From: Euborellia annulipes | Taxonomy: Eukaryota; Arthropoda; Insecta; Dermaptera; Anisolabididae | Assembly: GCA_023213315.1 (NCBI GenBank) | Contig: JAKCPI010026209.1 | Coordinates: forward strand, 1-64,000 | Direction of reading: 5' to 3' | DNA: 64,000 nt | Shown here: in pieces, positions 22,669-34,465 of the stretch | Position numbering within the stretch: the first letter of the stretch is position 1 | Layout: each line of letters starts with the position of its first letter | Notes under the pieces: model-generated | What the model saw: only the letters and a program-made list of their open reading frames with translations | What the model was told of the DNA's origin: nothing | The model's database searches: none | Program-made: the position numbers and the translations under genes

Positions 22669-25600
22669 ATGATGCATCAAGTATATAAAACGTTGCCTGA
22701 CGATCGGCCTATAACTTCAATTTGTGTTATTGAAGATCTTGACAAATGTCCAGCCGGATATCTAGCGGTAATTTGGAAATATCTTTTGTTTATATATAAT
22801 GCAAGTTAATTTCGAAACTAAATAAACTATAAAAGAAGAGTGCAAAATTTTTAATAATTACCTTTTAAAAATGATTCTGAATAAGATCGTTGTCACTTAA
22901 TATATTTCACTTCACTGACGCCAAGAAAACTATCAAAGAATATAGAATATTATTAGTTTGAGTTTCGTTCTGAACCCACCCAATTTTTATAATAAATTTA
23001 ATAATTTAATATTTACACATTTTAGGCTGAAAATTATATTTATCAATTTATAAGTGATTGATTTCGTATTTTAAATAAATTAATGTTATACAATAAATAA
23101 ATTTAACATCATTTAAATATTCCTCTGTTTTGTACTCTTTGCAAACTATTGGATTCAAAATGCTGCCATTATATTAAAAGTTCAAATTTGTGTGTCCTTT
23201 ATTAGTTTTATGGTCTTAATCACCTTTAAACGGCGTTAGATACCTCAAAAATAAAAATAATTTTTCTTAGTGATGGATAAATCGAAACAACTCCATCTGA
23301 AAAGGTTAGACTTTTAACTATTTAAGTATTCCTTTACTTAAAATAATTTTAATTTATTTTCAAACTCAAATAAAATGTCAGAAAAAGATATATATATATA
23401 TATATATATCTTGTCATGACTGTCATAATAGAAATTCTTCTCTCTACTATTTATAAATGTCTGTTTACTTTATTTTTAAATATAACCAGATGGTTGAGTG
23501 TTTTGTTTCTTGTGTCCACCTAAAATATTCAGATTTAAGAGAATTTTTTGTTCACAGTTAGATGTCATATTCTATCCCAGCGTTTCCCAAACCCGGCACC
23601 GGGTCGCGAAAAAAAATTGTAAAAACACAAAAAAATTTTTTATTTTTTTATTTTTACATAGTTAGACACAAGGAAAGTGTGTATTTGTACTCTCTCATAT
23701 AGCTTAAAACAAACAAATTTAGTGATTTTTAATAAAAAATAAAATTTTATTTTGTAAATAAAAGGTTTTTTACTTTCTCTTACATCAAATATTGAATTCA
23801 TGTCAAAAGTTTTTTTTTTTTTTTTTTTTTTTTATTTATTAGGGGTGACCCCTCAGTCATTCCCTTCACATACATATATACAAAAATCCATATAAATAAC
23901 ATAGTAAAATAATAAAGTAGCGAATTATATACATATACATGTCAAAAGTTAGTTGAGAAAAAATTTGTCGAGATTTTAATGGATTATTTCACGAGAAAAC
24001 AGGATGAATAAAGAAGATTATTTCACGTTTTGAGGACCCTTGAATCCAAAAAAGTGGTTTTCGCAACATGGTCTGTCTGTCTGTCTGTGTGTGTGTGTGG
24101 GTCTGCGAACAAAATATCTCAAAAGAACGAAAAGAGCCTTGAGGTTGAAATTTTATATTTAAGTAAGGCACATGACCCGAAGCTGGCCAAAAAGTTCTAG
24201 TACTTTACTGATGTAATTTTTCAGTTTTTTTCGATTTTCTCAAAATTCGCACAACCATTTTGATTAAAATTCAACCAGTCACACCAGATTTTTTTTCATC
24301 AGGTGGATCTTGAAAAATTTCAAAACCTCGTACCTGGTCGCAGTCAAAAAAGTTTGGGAATTGCTGTTCTTTCTCATATTTTGGTCCTTTATAAATATAT
24401 TTACAATAGCGTATTTTTTGATAAATTTTCTCAAGATTTTTCCTTAAATGTTTATTACTAAAATATTCTATGTTTATTAAATGTGATGAAATTCTTCTCA
24501 AAAATTGTATAATAAATCGATCTAATTATTTATAATGAAAAAGAAGACTCTTAAAAAGCCAAGATTTAATTTCCTTTTAATAAAAGAATCTCTCTCAAGG
24601 GTAGGAGGAGCTATTACCCTCGCAAAGACAAAAAAAAGCCCAAAATAAGAAAAGTTGGATTTTGGAAAAAGGACATACGCATAAAAAAGATAACAGATTC
24701 CCTGGATTTATATAGATAAGAATATTTTTTTATCTTGTTTACATATCTTTATCCTGCGCATTAATAATAGATATAGAGATTTCTAATAAATTAAAAGATA
24801 GATACTAAACAATTTTATCCAACATATCATCATGATAGATGAATTGTAATTACACTTTTTTTTGATAAACAATTTAATGAAGAGTGACTTTTTATCCTCC
24901 CCTTTCTTATGTTCCCTTCTCTTTGAAATTGCTAATTACTGACACTCATCGAAATTTTTCATCCTCATGCTGAAATGACCTGTCGGCTTTTCAGTTTCAC
25001 AGTAAAAAATACAAAAATCTTTTAAAAAATATTCATTAGATATTAGTAGATCTTATTTTTTATATCCTTTTATTTTCTTTTTTACAGGTGTCTCGAACTT
25101 TGGATCAAGATTCAGATGCCGATCTATGGCGAGAAAATTTTATATTTGGACGTCGATTAAATCGTTATCTATGTCTTTCTAAAACAGATCAAATTGGTGA
25201 TTATATAGTGGAAGCAATAGGAATTATTAATGAGAAAGAAATTCCACCCGAAGGTTATTCGATCATTACGAGAACAAGAGACACAGGTCGGTGCAAAACA
25301 TAACGTATCTTTTAATAAATTAGAATTAGCACTTGACCTAGTTGCGGATACCCAGGGGGTCATTGCTCTTAACTTTAACTGGTTAAGGTTTAATAAGAAT
25401 GTTTATAATAGCATATTTTTTTTGTTTATTCATTAAAAAAGTAAAATATTTAAAATAAGAATACAAATTTAATAAAAGATAATAATATAAATAAAGGAAG
25501 TAAAGAAAAAATCTTCCTGTATTAATAAATAATACCTAATCTACTTTATCCAGGACAAACAAAGACTGTTATAGAAAAGTTTTACAAATTTATAGTAGAA

Positions 25601-28600
25601 AAGAATGTATATATAATAATATAATAAAAAAGTGCGTAAATTTTGTATATCACAGATAATCGCGGCCAAATCTCCTATGAGAAAAAACAAATAAATAAAG
25701 AAAATCTATATAAATAATTCTGTTAGTGTCCGTGACAAAATATTTTTCATGAGTAGTAGGAGGGGGGGGGGGGCTCCTAACCATAAAAAATATTTTGTCT
25801 ACGGTTCCGTCCCTTTAAAAAATGAAAATTATAAGCCACAGGGAGATTAGATATATATATATATATATTAGCTAAATGTAATATTTTTTTTTCAAGAAAG
25901 TAAAACAAATTTTAGACAAACCAAAGATCACTAATTGGCAATGAAATAAGGAAAAAATTGGCAAAATTAATTCCAAACTCCAAGGACTTTTGTCTTAATA
26001 TAATATTATGATACATTCCCAACTTACTTGATGGACCTTGAAGATTCTAATTTTCTCTCATTTATATTCATTATTTATTACAAATGCACTGCCATTACTC
26101 ATTTCAAAAAATTGTTATAATTTATTTGGATAAATATTTATTATTTTTTTTTTTTAAGTTATTTAAAAAATAATAACAATGAAATTTGCATTTATTTCAT
26201 AGGCCTAACAAGCATTTATATTTCTTTATATTAAAAAGAATGTGAAAGTGTTTTAATGAACCGTAATAAGATATTTAAGCTTCCTCATGCCTGCATTCCG
26301 TAAATTAACAAAATATCTTGTAATTAATCATGATATGGCAAAATAATAATAATAAATTTTAAAGAGGGGGGCATTCCGGCACTTTGTTTTAAAACACATT
26401 CTTTTTATTTTTTATCCTCCTAAAATCACGATAACTTAGATCATTTTAAAAATATTGCTAATAAAATGTTTTAGACTTTTATTAATAACGAAATATATTA
26501 ATATAATCCACACTCACAAGCTCTGAGGATTTTGAATATGCATTATCTCAGAGCATAAAATCTGCCCCTAGACCGGACAATATTCATAAACTAAATGTTC
26601 AAAAATATGAATTTGAACACTAAAGTGAGTTTGTTGAAAGTTTTAAATAATCCTTAATTGAACAACTTGTTCTCCAACTCATAGAAAAGAGCAATTCTTA
26701 CACCAATTCTAAAACTCCACAAACTAATTTGGGAAGCTACCGTTTACCATTTCGCTCACCAGTCGTATTTCAAAATGAGTGGAAAGCATGGTAAATTGAA
26801 GATTAGTCGAACAGATAATTAATTAAATTGATTGTAAGAAGCCCAAATTGAACAAGTCACTCATAGTACATGTACATGCAGTAGTTATTAGAAATATATT
26901 GTATAGTTTGTAATGACAAATAAAAATAATACTGTGCATCTTGGATTTTGACAATTAATCGTCCTGAAGAATTTTCGACCAAAAAGTCGACGATTAACAA
27001 TTAAATAAAAGTTTCTTATTTAATTCCTTGTTAGAAAATTGTCAATTTATAATATCTTAATATTTATTGCTGAATAAATACTAAAATATTAATAAATAAT
27101 TAATTTTTTTTTCTATAGACCAAAGAGCTTGGCGCAAACGACAACTTTGCTATCGTCTGGTGAAGAAAAGTCAAGCAATGTCTGCAGTTACCGATATCAT
27201 AGTATTAAGTAAAATGAAAAAAGCTCCAGAAGGGTTTTCTCTTGCTGGGTAAGATTTCTTCTATATATTTTTTTATTATGAGTTTACAACTATTTATTAA
27301 ATTTTTATTTATATTTTCTTTAGAGAAATAAATGGCATGACACTTTGTTATAAAACGCGTTCCTCAACAGATTTCAATTCACCGGCTACAACACCTAATA
27401 CTCCTCTTCTTTATAGGTAAATATATTATATAATTTAATTCATTTTACTATGATTTTCCAAAGAATTTCAATATTATTTTACATTTAAGAATAAACCAAA
27501 TTAAAAAATTAATTTAACAAGACTGTGAGTATGTTTTTAGTGAAGTAGTATAGTGTTTTTAGTGTTTTTAGGTGAAGCCAAGCCCCCGGGAATCAAACTC
27601 AGGATCTCCAGCTTTTCCGAGGCATCGGTGTTCTACCCATTGCATCAAGCCACCGGACCTTCGACGTACACCAACAAAAACTCACTTCTCCATATATGCA
27701 AGGTGACCGTGCATTTCACTAATAAAGTGAGAAATATTAAAGAAAAATGTAAGGCTTGACCGCCTCTTTTTAAACCAGTAGAGGGACAGACACCTGGATC
27801 TGCTCTAACACACCACTGTAAGCAGCAAAGCCCATAGGGCAGGGGAATTAAGATATAGTTAAATTTTTTTCGAGATCTATATCATAGATAGAGTTAAATA
27901 TTTTAACCCCCTCCCCTATGAGCTTTGCTGCTTACAGTAGTGTGTTAGAGCAGATCCAGATGTCTGTCCCTCTACTGGTTTAAATAGCTGCGGAGAAGCC
28001 ATACATTTTTCTTTATTATTTCTCACTTTGTTAGTGAAATACTCGGTCTACATATATATATATGGGGAAGTGAGTTTTTGTCGAGGGTCCGGTGGCTTGG
28101 TGCAATGGATAGAACACCGATACCCCGGAAAAGCTGGAGATCCTGAGTTCGATTCCCAGGGGCCATGGGGCGGGCGCTTGGCCTCACCAACCAAAAACAT
28201 TATCACAGTCTTGTTAAATATATCTATGACTAGGACTGTGCAAAATATTCGATTATTTACCATTATTTTCTTAAAAAATAATCGATTATTGAAAAAAATA
28301 ATAATCGATTATTGGGTAAATAATCGATTATTTTTAGGCCAAAAACCATGGGATGAGACTCGTATACTAAAAAAAGGTCAAATGATTTTCGCAAGAGTGG
28401 GAAAATGGAAATTTTACTTAACTCCGGATCCAATAATCAATTAATCGGAATAATCGATTATTTGTCTGTCGGATCCAATAATCGATTAATCGATTATTTT
28501 TTCCCATAATCGAACACCCCTATTTATGACTAGTTAAGTCCGAATCGAAGTATGTTAAATACTAATATCTTATTCAAACATATAAATCTCGAAAAATATT

Positions 28601-31600
28601 TAACTAAATTAAAAAAATTAACTTTTACCATATTTTTATAAATTGAAAAAAAAGATATATCCTATTTTTCTTTCGCACTTTTTATTTCCAAATTTACAAA
28701 ATTACTAGGGATATTTCGACCGCATTACACAGTCATCCCCAGCTAAGAAATTTTAAGCCGGAATTAAGGGACGGATTAATGCAATTTTGCCGAGGGCGAG
28801 AGGGGGGGGTGGAAGATTCAATTTACAGGGGGCGGTCGCCCTCTTTAATCCGTCCCCTGGTGGGAAAACGTCACAAAATAAAATAAAACTTGCTCGGCTC
28901 ATCTCAAAATATTCATTGGCTCTTCTTTCACCACAACTCGATTGATTTCTATATAAATGCCTATATATTTTATTAAATTTTTATTTATATTCTCTATAGA
29001 GAAATAAATGGCATGACACTTTGTTATAAAACGCGTTCTTCAACAGATGAAACTTTGCTTACATATATTAATTAATTTTTATTTTTTTTTTTTAGCCTTA
29101 ATCCAAATTCTCCAACTGGCCCAGACTACCAAAATATCTTAAGTCAGTTGAAATCTTCCCCTGCAGCTATAGGAGGGGTGAATACTCCTCCACCCCGGCC
29201 TCCTAGAGGAATTAACACAAAATCGCCAACTCCTAGTGCACGTTCTCAACAAAGCAATGGAGGCAATAGTCGTTTTTATCCCATGTGTGGCAATGACGAA
29301 TATGTGGAATTACAACCAACACGACCTGCTCCAAAACCTCCATCCTCAATATCTTCCATCACTTTCTCTACTCCAGAGCACAATTCTCCGAAAGCTGTCA
29401 ATTCCGGACCCAATAGCAACAGCAACTATAATACGCTTGCAGTCTATAACGGTATATATAATAATATATATTACTTAACAATCATTTCAGCTTTAATTAT
29501 ATTAATATAACACTATCCTCTTTTCCATTGTTAATGACATGAAAATGTTAATATATTAATAAATCCTTAATTTTAAACTGGTAACCGTTGGCTCTAGTTA
29601 AAACATTATGCTTTAATAGGAGAATTAAATTCAAGTATGATACACAAGGTTTTTTTGTTTCAATGATATATTTATTTAATATTAACACTTTATACTTTAT
29701 ATAAATATATTTATATATATATTATATTTCGACACCATATGTGTCATCATCGGAAGTGAAGTACATACTGAATGCTTAATGCTTATGTAATTTACTTCCA
29801 ATGATGCCACATATGGTGTCGAAATACATATAAAGTATTAATGTTAAATAAATATATCATTAGAAAGAAGAAGAAACAGCACGAGAGAAATTAGTTGATT
29901 GGAGAGTTCTGAAGGATTACTCGCATTAATTTGCAGATGGTAGAGCAAGAATAAAAATTCGAAGAATTTTATCGAGGATATTTATTGTGCAAGACGACTG
30001 ACATTGCAATTATTCAGTTTCGGTCAAGGTTGACCATCATCAGGCCTGTGAACATACACGTGAATGAATGCAAGAGTCTTAAAAACAGTAACTATTGTCA
30101 ATTAGTCAAAAATTTGAAAACATTTTACAAAGCTTTCAAATTTTTGACTAATTGACAATAGTTACTGTTTTTAAGACTCTTGCATTCAAGGGGGAGATTT
30201 TTTGGGGGGGGGGAGGATTTTTTTGGGGGGGGGAAAAATTAAAAAAAATAAAAAAAAATTTTTTTAACTAAAGGAGGGGGGTTTTTTTTGAAGGTTTTTT
30301 TTTTTTTTTTTTTTTTTTCTTTTGGGGGGGCCCCCCCCCCTTCACGTGTATGTTCACAGGCCTGATGATGGTCAACCTTGACCGAAACTGAATAATTGCA
30401 ATGTCAGTCGTCTTGCACAATAAATATCCTCGATAAAATTCTTCGAATTTTTATTCTTGCTCTACCTCCAATCAATAAATATATCATTGAAACAAAAAAC
30501 CTTGTGTATCATACTTGAATTTAATTCTCCTATTGATAAATCCTATTTATACCATAGGGCTCTTCGGAGGAGAGAACACCCATAATGTCTTGGCTTCACC
30601 AGGTCAGAGGAGATATGATCGAGCTTGACAGGTCGGAGACTGCTGGGTAGCATAGGGAGGAGTGGAAAGTGGAAATTAGATGTACCGATATCCTCCCGCA
30701 TCATGAGATTAATCTGAAAGAGGAGGGAAAATGTATATATATAAACTTGACAACTCCAACTCATACTGCAAGATATTTATAAAATATTTTATTGTTATAT
30801 TAGCATATTCATCTCATTAACAATGAATTCTTTCCAGCTCTAAGTAGGCTGTTGGTGTTGATGTTGATATAATTAAAGTCGAAATGATTATAGCGTTTTA
30901 ATTTACATAGAGGCTCTTTGTTGGGTCTATCAATATTTCTTAAATTGTAAAGAAAACTCAAAAAAGTTATTCTTGTTTAAATTTTTCTTGATGAGAAATT
31001 TTCGGATTCTCTAAAACAGTTTTCCAAATTGTGAGGCGCGCCAACAAATATATAAAATATTAGCGAGATAAAAAAATGGATCAATTATCTTGTTACAAAA
31101 ATATTATCTATTATTTTCTTTTATCATACACTTATTAAAAAAAACAATAATATTTATAAAATAAGTTGAAGACAAGTTGCTGTTGATGTTATGGAATGGA
31201 AGAGAGCAAGTACAGGTGCAGCAAATAAAGAGAGCTGAAGATGGACGATTAAAATTTTGTCCGAAACGTCTCCTTTTCGGGATTTGGCATCCAAAGGCTC
31301 TCTTTATTTGCTGCACCTGTACTTGCTATCTTACATTCCAATATTTATAAATATTGACTGAAATTCCTAAATTGATATTTCAGGTTTAGAAGGAGTCCCT
31401 TTTGTTCTGAATTCATTGCTCAAGAATTCAAAAGAAAACGTAAGTATTTTTATATTATTGGAAAAACTATTTTGAAATTCTTATTTGAATATTTTTTTTT
31501 TTTAGGCGCAATTACCCTCTATCAAAGCCAAAACTAAATATCAACTAGATAAAGAGGTGGGTTAACGTTTTAATTTTTTATATTATATTAGATTTCTAAA

Positions 31601-33172
31601 CAACATGCTCGAAAAATTAGGTACGGATCTGCCAATTTGTACTCAGCATGTTCTACTTTCTGAACCAAAGTACTGCACCTGGGAAAACTATTTGGATTTA
31701 AAAGATGGCTTACTATTGTCATCGAGAGAAAATCCATACATTCGAATTGAAAAATTTCTGATGTTAAAGCAATCTATTATAAACTAATTAAATAGCCGAG
31801 GGCATTCCTGTGGTCCACAGGTATTGACTACAAATTAGCAGATTTGACTCACTTACTTTTTTTGGGTATTTGAGTAAATAAATTATACTAGCCTCGCCAA
31901 GCCCCCCCTGCTGGGGGGGCTTGCGGCGGATCTCGCCTTTTGTTAATTTTGAGCCTTGATCGGGCTTCACGTCTAGACAGGGGGGGGGGGGCTTGGAGAC
32001 TGTTTCTTTTTAAGATGACCTCTTCTAATCTATCTTGATGATACTGTAATTTATTAAAAATTTAATATGAAATATCTTATAAATTTCTAAGTAAATTTAA
32101 TACAAATCCATAACATTTTAATAATTTCTAAAATTTTAAAATAATCTTTCCATTTCAGTTTTCCTGTCTTTATTGGAAATCTTTATAATTAATATCCAAC
32201 TAAACATATCGAAATTATGTTGATTTGTTCCAAAAATTGAAAATCGACATTTTTGTCTTTATTTTATTTAAATTGTAATTATTTATTAAAATGATATGGA
32301 TTTGTTTGTGTTAAATTTACTTAAGTTAAATTAAAAATGTATAATTTATTTCATATTAAATGTTTAATAAATTACACTATCATTAAGTTTGGGCCGTTTA
32401 AGCTCAAATCTTAAAATTTCAATTAAAAAAAATCATTTTTTGGAAATTTTTTCCTGAGGGGGCCCGGGCCCTTTAAGTTCACACCAAGTTTGATAATTTT
32501 TTTACATCTCAGGATAGCTAAAAACGTAAATTTCAATGTCTAATTTTCAAAAAATTTTCCATACCCCAAGACCCCTCCGAAAGTCCGGATCTGGCCTCAA
32601 TAAATTATGGTCAGAAAATTTTGATAAATTTTTAAATAACTTTTTTATTTAAATAAATATCGTAAGCTAAGTTATGTATAACTGTTTCAAAAATTGTGAC
32701 AAAAACTGTGTAAAAAATTTATTTTACATTCTAAAAAGACCATGACTGGTAGGGGCCTGTATTATTAAGTAGCCCCAGGGCCTATGAAGTCTCTCTGCGG
32801 CCCTGAGCATTTCCATCACTGTATAGATATTGAAAATACGAGAAAGTAAAATATACATTTATATATGAATGAAATTCTTAATTTACCTCGCGTTTATATT
32901 TTTGAATTTGTTTTTATTTAAAACACCCAGTGCGCTATCCATAAGATAAGATAAGATAACAAGATAAAAGATATCGTGTCCCACAAATGCTTATTTAAGC
33001 ATTCCATATAAGTGACTAACTAATAAGCGAAAATAGATAATTTTAAAATTTTAGGAAATTATTTTTTTTAATTCACAAGTCATGTTCACATTTCATTACA
33101 GATATTATATAAATATTACTCTATTTTCAGTACGATTACGACTTCCAAAATGAGAGAGAAGCTACTTCATGA
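22669..33172 (+). CDS. MVB12: ESCRT-I subunit MVB12 (MABP + UMA domains)
   Basis: Coding exons: 22669-22767, 25088-25286, 27119-27248, 27324-27416, 29096-29451, 31384-31439, 31506-31556, 33131-33172; GT-AG throughout, phases agree, 341 aa, close to vertebrate MVB12B. Start at the first ATG ([20 protein letters not shown]). Residues about 12-155 form the MABP membrane-binding domain: [64 protein letters not shown]. About 175-290 is a proline-rich linker with a possible SH3 ligand [13 protein letters not shown] stretch. The C-terminal UMA domain (LEGVPFVLN ... [10 protein letters not shown]) binds the ESCRT-I core. MVB12 stabilises ESCRT-I and helps sort ubiquitinated cargo at endosomes. 5' UTR begins at or upstream of 22650. 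AATAAA near 33771 may serve the 3' end. Confidence 0.9.
23772..24289 (+). mobile_element. Helentron-like copy in MVB12 intron 1
   Basis: ACTTTCTCTTACAT at the 5' end, GTCACACCAGAT-like end at 24289; split by a LINE tail (23812-23937) and deleted for most of its right half. Confidence 0.7.
23812..23937 (-). mobile_element. LINE 3' tail insertion
   Basis: A 126-bp piece with a T run of about 23 at the left (poly-A on the minus strand) preceded by AATAAATAAA. Flanked by the 13-bp direct repeat CATGTCAAAAGTT (23799-23811, 23938-23950). This is a severely 5'-truncated non-LTR retrotransposon; the family cannot be named from so little. Confidence 0.75.
24296..25087. other. MVB12 intron 1, remainder
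   Basis: No further repeat or exon recognised; ends in TTTTTTACAG acceptor. Confidence 0.4.
25287..27118. other. MVB12 intron 2
   Basis: Mostly AT-rich. A small inverted element lies at about 25733-25805 (GACAAAATATTTTTCATGAG against its complement, with a G14 loop). A decayed CTGAAGA motif is near 26962. A TCTGAGG...CCTCAGA-like pairing near 26520-26555. No exon. Confidence 0.4.
27583..27660 (-). repeat. tRNA-Arg-like SINE head (left arm)
   Basis: Minus-strand GGTCCGGTGGCTTGATGCAA then a B-box-like TGAGTTTGATTCCCGGGG. More mutated than its partner in the right arm. Confidence 0.6.
28085..28164 (+). repeat. tRNA-Arg-like SINE head (right arm)
   Basis: GGGTCCGGTGGCTTGGTGCA, A-box TGGTGCAATGG, ATAGAACACC, B-box AGTTCGATTCC, closing GGGGCC. 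Good polymerase III box spacing. The anticodon arm does not fold as a real tRNA, so this is a tRNA-derived SINE head and not a tRNA gene. Confidence 0.65.
28231..28522. mobile_element. hAT-type MITE (TAGG...CCTA termini)
   Basis: 292 bp beginning TAGGACTGTGCAAAATATTC and ending CGAACACCCCTA, filled with AATAATCGATTATT repeats. Flanks TCTATGAC (28223-28230) and TTTATGAC (28523-28530) match 7 of 8. Similar in style to the 3040-4300 element. Confidence 0.75.
28670..28858. repeat. Foldback arm and decayed inverted-repeat element
   Basis: 28670-28750 matches one arm of the 656-790 foldback (CACTTTTTATTTCCAAAT, GGGATATTTCG). 28765-28858 has ends GGGACGGATTAA / TTTAATCCGTCCC, a likely MITE without a clear target duplication. 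Confidence 0.55.
28968..29075 (+). pseudogene. Partial duplicate of MVB12 exon 4 with its acceptor
   Basis: 28968-29048 repeats 27291-27371: the end of intron 3, the acceptor AG, and the first 48 bases of exon 4, with one synonymous exonic change. The copy's acceptor (CTCTATAG, exon from 29000) is intact and phase-compatible with exon 3. Reading on gives [17 protein letters not shown], then nine new residues and a stop at 29073-29075. There is no GT between the copy and the acceptor of exon 5, so use of this acceptor would retain the stop. Confidence 0.8.
30190..30342. other. Low-quality-looking G/T homopolymer patch
   Basis: Runs of G, T and A with no sequence logic, located exactly at a palindrome tip. 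Most likely an assembly or consensus error. Confidence 0.6.
30362..30390 (+). other. Hammerhead-core-like motif, best stem
   Basis: CTGATGA (30362-30368), T, stem GGTCAA/TTGACC (30370-30383), GAAA (30384-30387). The inverted partner is in the left arm near 30023-30052. There is one extra base compared with the hammerhead consensus, and no GUH cleavage triplet close to GAAAC. Confidence 0.35.
31192..31340. repeat. Foldback in MVB12 intron 5
   Basis: Arms GAGCAAGTACAGGTGCAGCA and its complement, 31203-31237 with 31292-31330. The loop carries CTGAAGA (31235-31241), T, stem GGAC/GTCC, GAAA (31263-31266), CGTC. Confidence 0.8.
31557..33130. other. MVB12 intron 7
   Basis: 31895-31925 has a GC hairpin (CAAGCCCCCC / GGGGGGCTTG) and 31980 a G10 run. 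32385-32812 is the second copy of the tandem-unit repeat, ending CTCTGCGGCCCTG. An open 60-codon frame at 31605-31787 shows no family likeness. Confidence 0.45.
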
Positions 33173-34089
33173 ATTTTTAAGATCGTCCATTCAACTGGGA
33201 AGAAAGAAATTATAAATGATAAGTCAATTGAACTCTACCAACAATAAGGACTTCCGTACATTTCTCTTTTCTTCTTTCTTTTTAAACTTCCAAAATAGAC
33301 TTAATATCACTCGCTCAAATTAAACAAAACTTATCAACGCTTATATCATCTATAGAATATCATTTTCATTTTTTGGGAGGATGATTTTTTTTATAACCGT
33401 GCCATAAAGGTTACCTATAGGTATTTTTTTCTTCGTTGTTTTCTTCCATTTCGCATTCATTTTACAAATGCAAATGGTATATCTATTTATTTCGGTTACC
33501 ATTTATTTTATCATCGAATTAAGTTTTTAGTTTTCTAAACGCCGATTTATTTCAATTATTTAATTAATTCAGAGTGATAATAATAACAATAATAATAATA
33601 TGTATAATAAAATTCAAAGATATAAATTCTGTACAAACTTGAACAATATTCTAAAGGCTGCTTGTTCTTTCTAAACTAATTAATGAGGATTCTTTTATTG
33701 ATTTACTCTCAAATACAAACATCGAATTAATTATTTTTGTATATATAATTAAATATATCATCACCGAAAAAATAAACTTGAATAGATATAATTAGTATTT
33801 ATTAATTCATACAGCCGAAAAAGATGAATGATAAAAATTAGAATAAATTTTCTTTTAACTCTTTCATGAGTTCCAATCACAATATATAGAAATTTACAAG
33901 TGAAAAAATATTGAGAAAAGGAAACAAAATTTTATGTTGTATTTTGCAATATTTTACTTTCACTTATCTATAGATTTGTTTGTAGAATTGGACAATCAGG
34001 CCCATGTTTTTTTATACTTCCATAAATGTTTCTTTAGTTCAACGGTCATGTTAGCAAAGGTCTATTGTCATACAATACGCTTAAGAAAA
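33173..34089. other. MVB12 3' flank
   Basis: AT-rich; AATAAA near 33771. No other feature seen. Confidence 0.4.
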
Positions 34090-34465
34090 GAAAAGAATTT
34101 GATTTTCAGTTTAACTGTGGTTTATTTGTAAAAATTACAACGTTTCGGCCACTCATTCTGAGGCCTTCTTCAGGTACAATCTGTGACAATCTCATTTGAA
34201 TTAGTTGAGACAAGATGGCTGCCGCATATCGACATGCACGCCACCTGCATTACGTGAGCTATTGTATGTAGAAACGCTGCGATCTCTCATGCAATGCAGA
34301 TGGCGTGCATGTCGAAATGCGGCAGCCATCTTGTTTTCTCAACTAATTAAAATGAAATTTTCACAGATTTAATTGTATCTGAAGAAGGCAACAAAATAAG
34401 TGGCCGAAACGTTGTAATTTTTACAAATAAACCCCAGTTAAACAGAAAATCATATTCTATTATTA
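34090..34465. repeat. Foldback element
   Basis: Arms of about 165 bp: CAGTTTAACTGTGGTTTATT, GTAAAAATTACAACG, and AAGATGGCTGCCGCAT with their complements. The minus strand of the left arm has CTGAAGA (34173-34167), A, stem GGCC/GGCC, GAAA (34146-34143), CGTTG; the right arm has the same on + near 34380-34412. Confidence 0.85.

Larger units (their letters stand above)
27510..28219. repeat. 710-bp inverted repeat with SINE heads in MVB12 intron 4
   Basis: Begins TTAACAAGACTGTGA and ends TCACAGTCTTGTTAA. Arms of roughly 280 bp include a tRNA-like segment each, TCACTTTGTTAGTGAAAT, and CTGGTTTAAA / GAGGGACAGACA; the loop of about 80 bases is AT-rich. In the pre-mRNA this would fold into a long duplex. 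Confidence 0.8.
29616..30536. repeat. 0.9-kb compound palindrome in MVB12 intron 5
   Basis: Outermost arms TAGGAGAATTAAATTCAAGT and complement at the right. Inside are three smaller palindromes: 29675-29865 (TTTCGACACCATATG), 29940-30060 with 30343-30470 (GACGACTGACATTGCAATTA), and 30064-30189. CTGATGA...GAAA motifs lie at 30362-30387 (+) and near 30023-30052 (-). Confidence 0.8.

Noticed and set aside
23820..23937. Real SINE at the poly-T insertion in MVB12 intron 1
   Set aside because: No polymerase III boxes; the duplication and poly-A tail fit a truncated LINE.
28085..28164. Possible tRNA-Arg gene
   Set aside because: The anticodon arm does not fold, and a mirrored copy within an inverted repeat marks it as a SINE.
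30543..30764. Minus-strand 73-codon frame in a GC-richer patch of MVB12 intron 5
   Set aside because: No recognisable domain or splice context; left unassigned.
31605..31787. 60-codon open frame in MVB12 intron 7
   Set aside because: No family likeness, no good donor at its end, and the mature MVB12 frame is complete without it.
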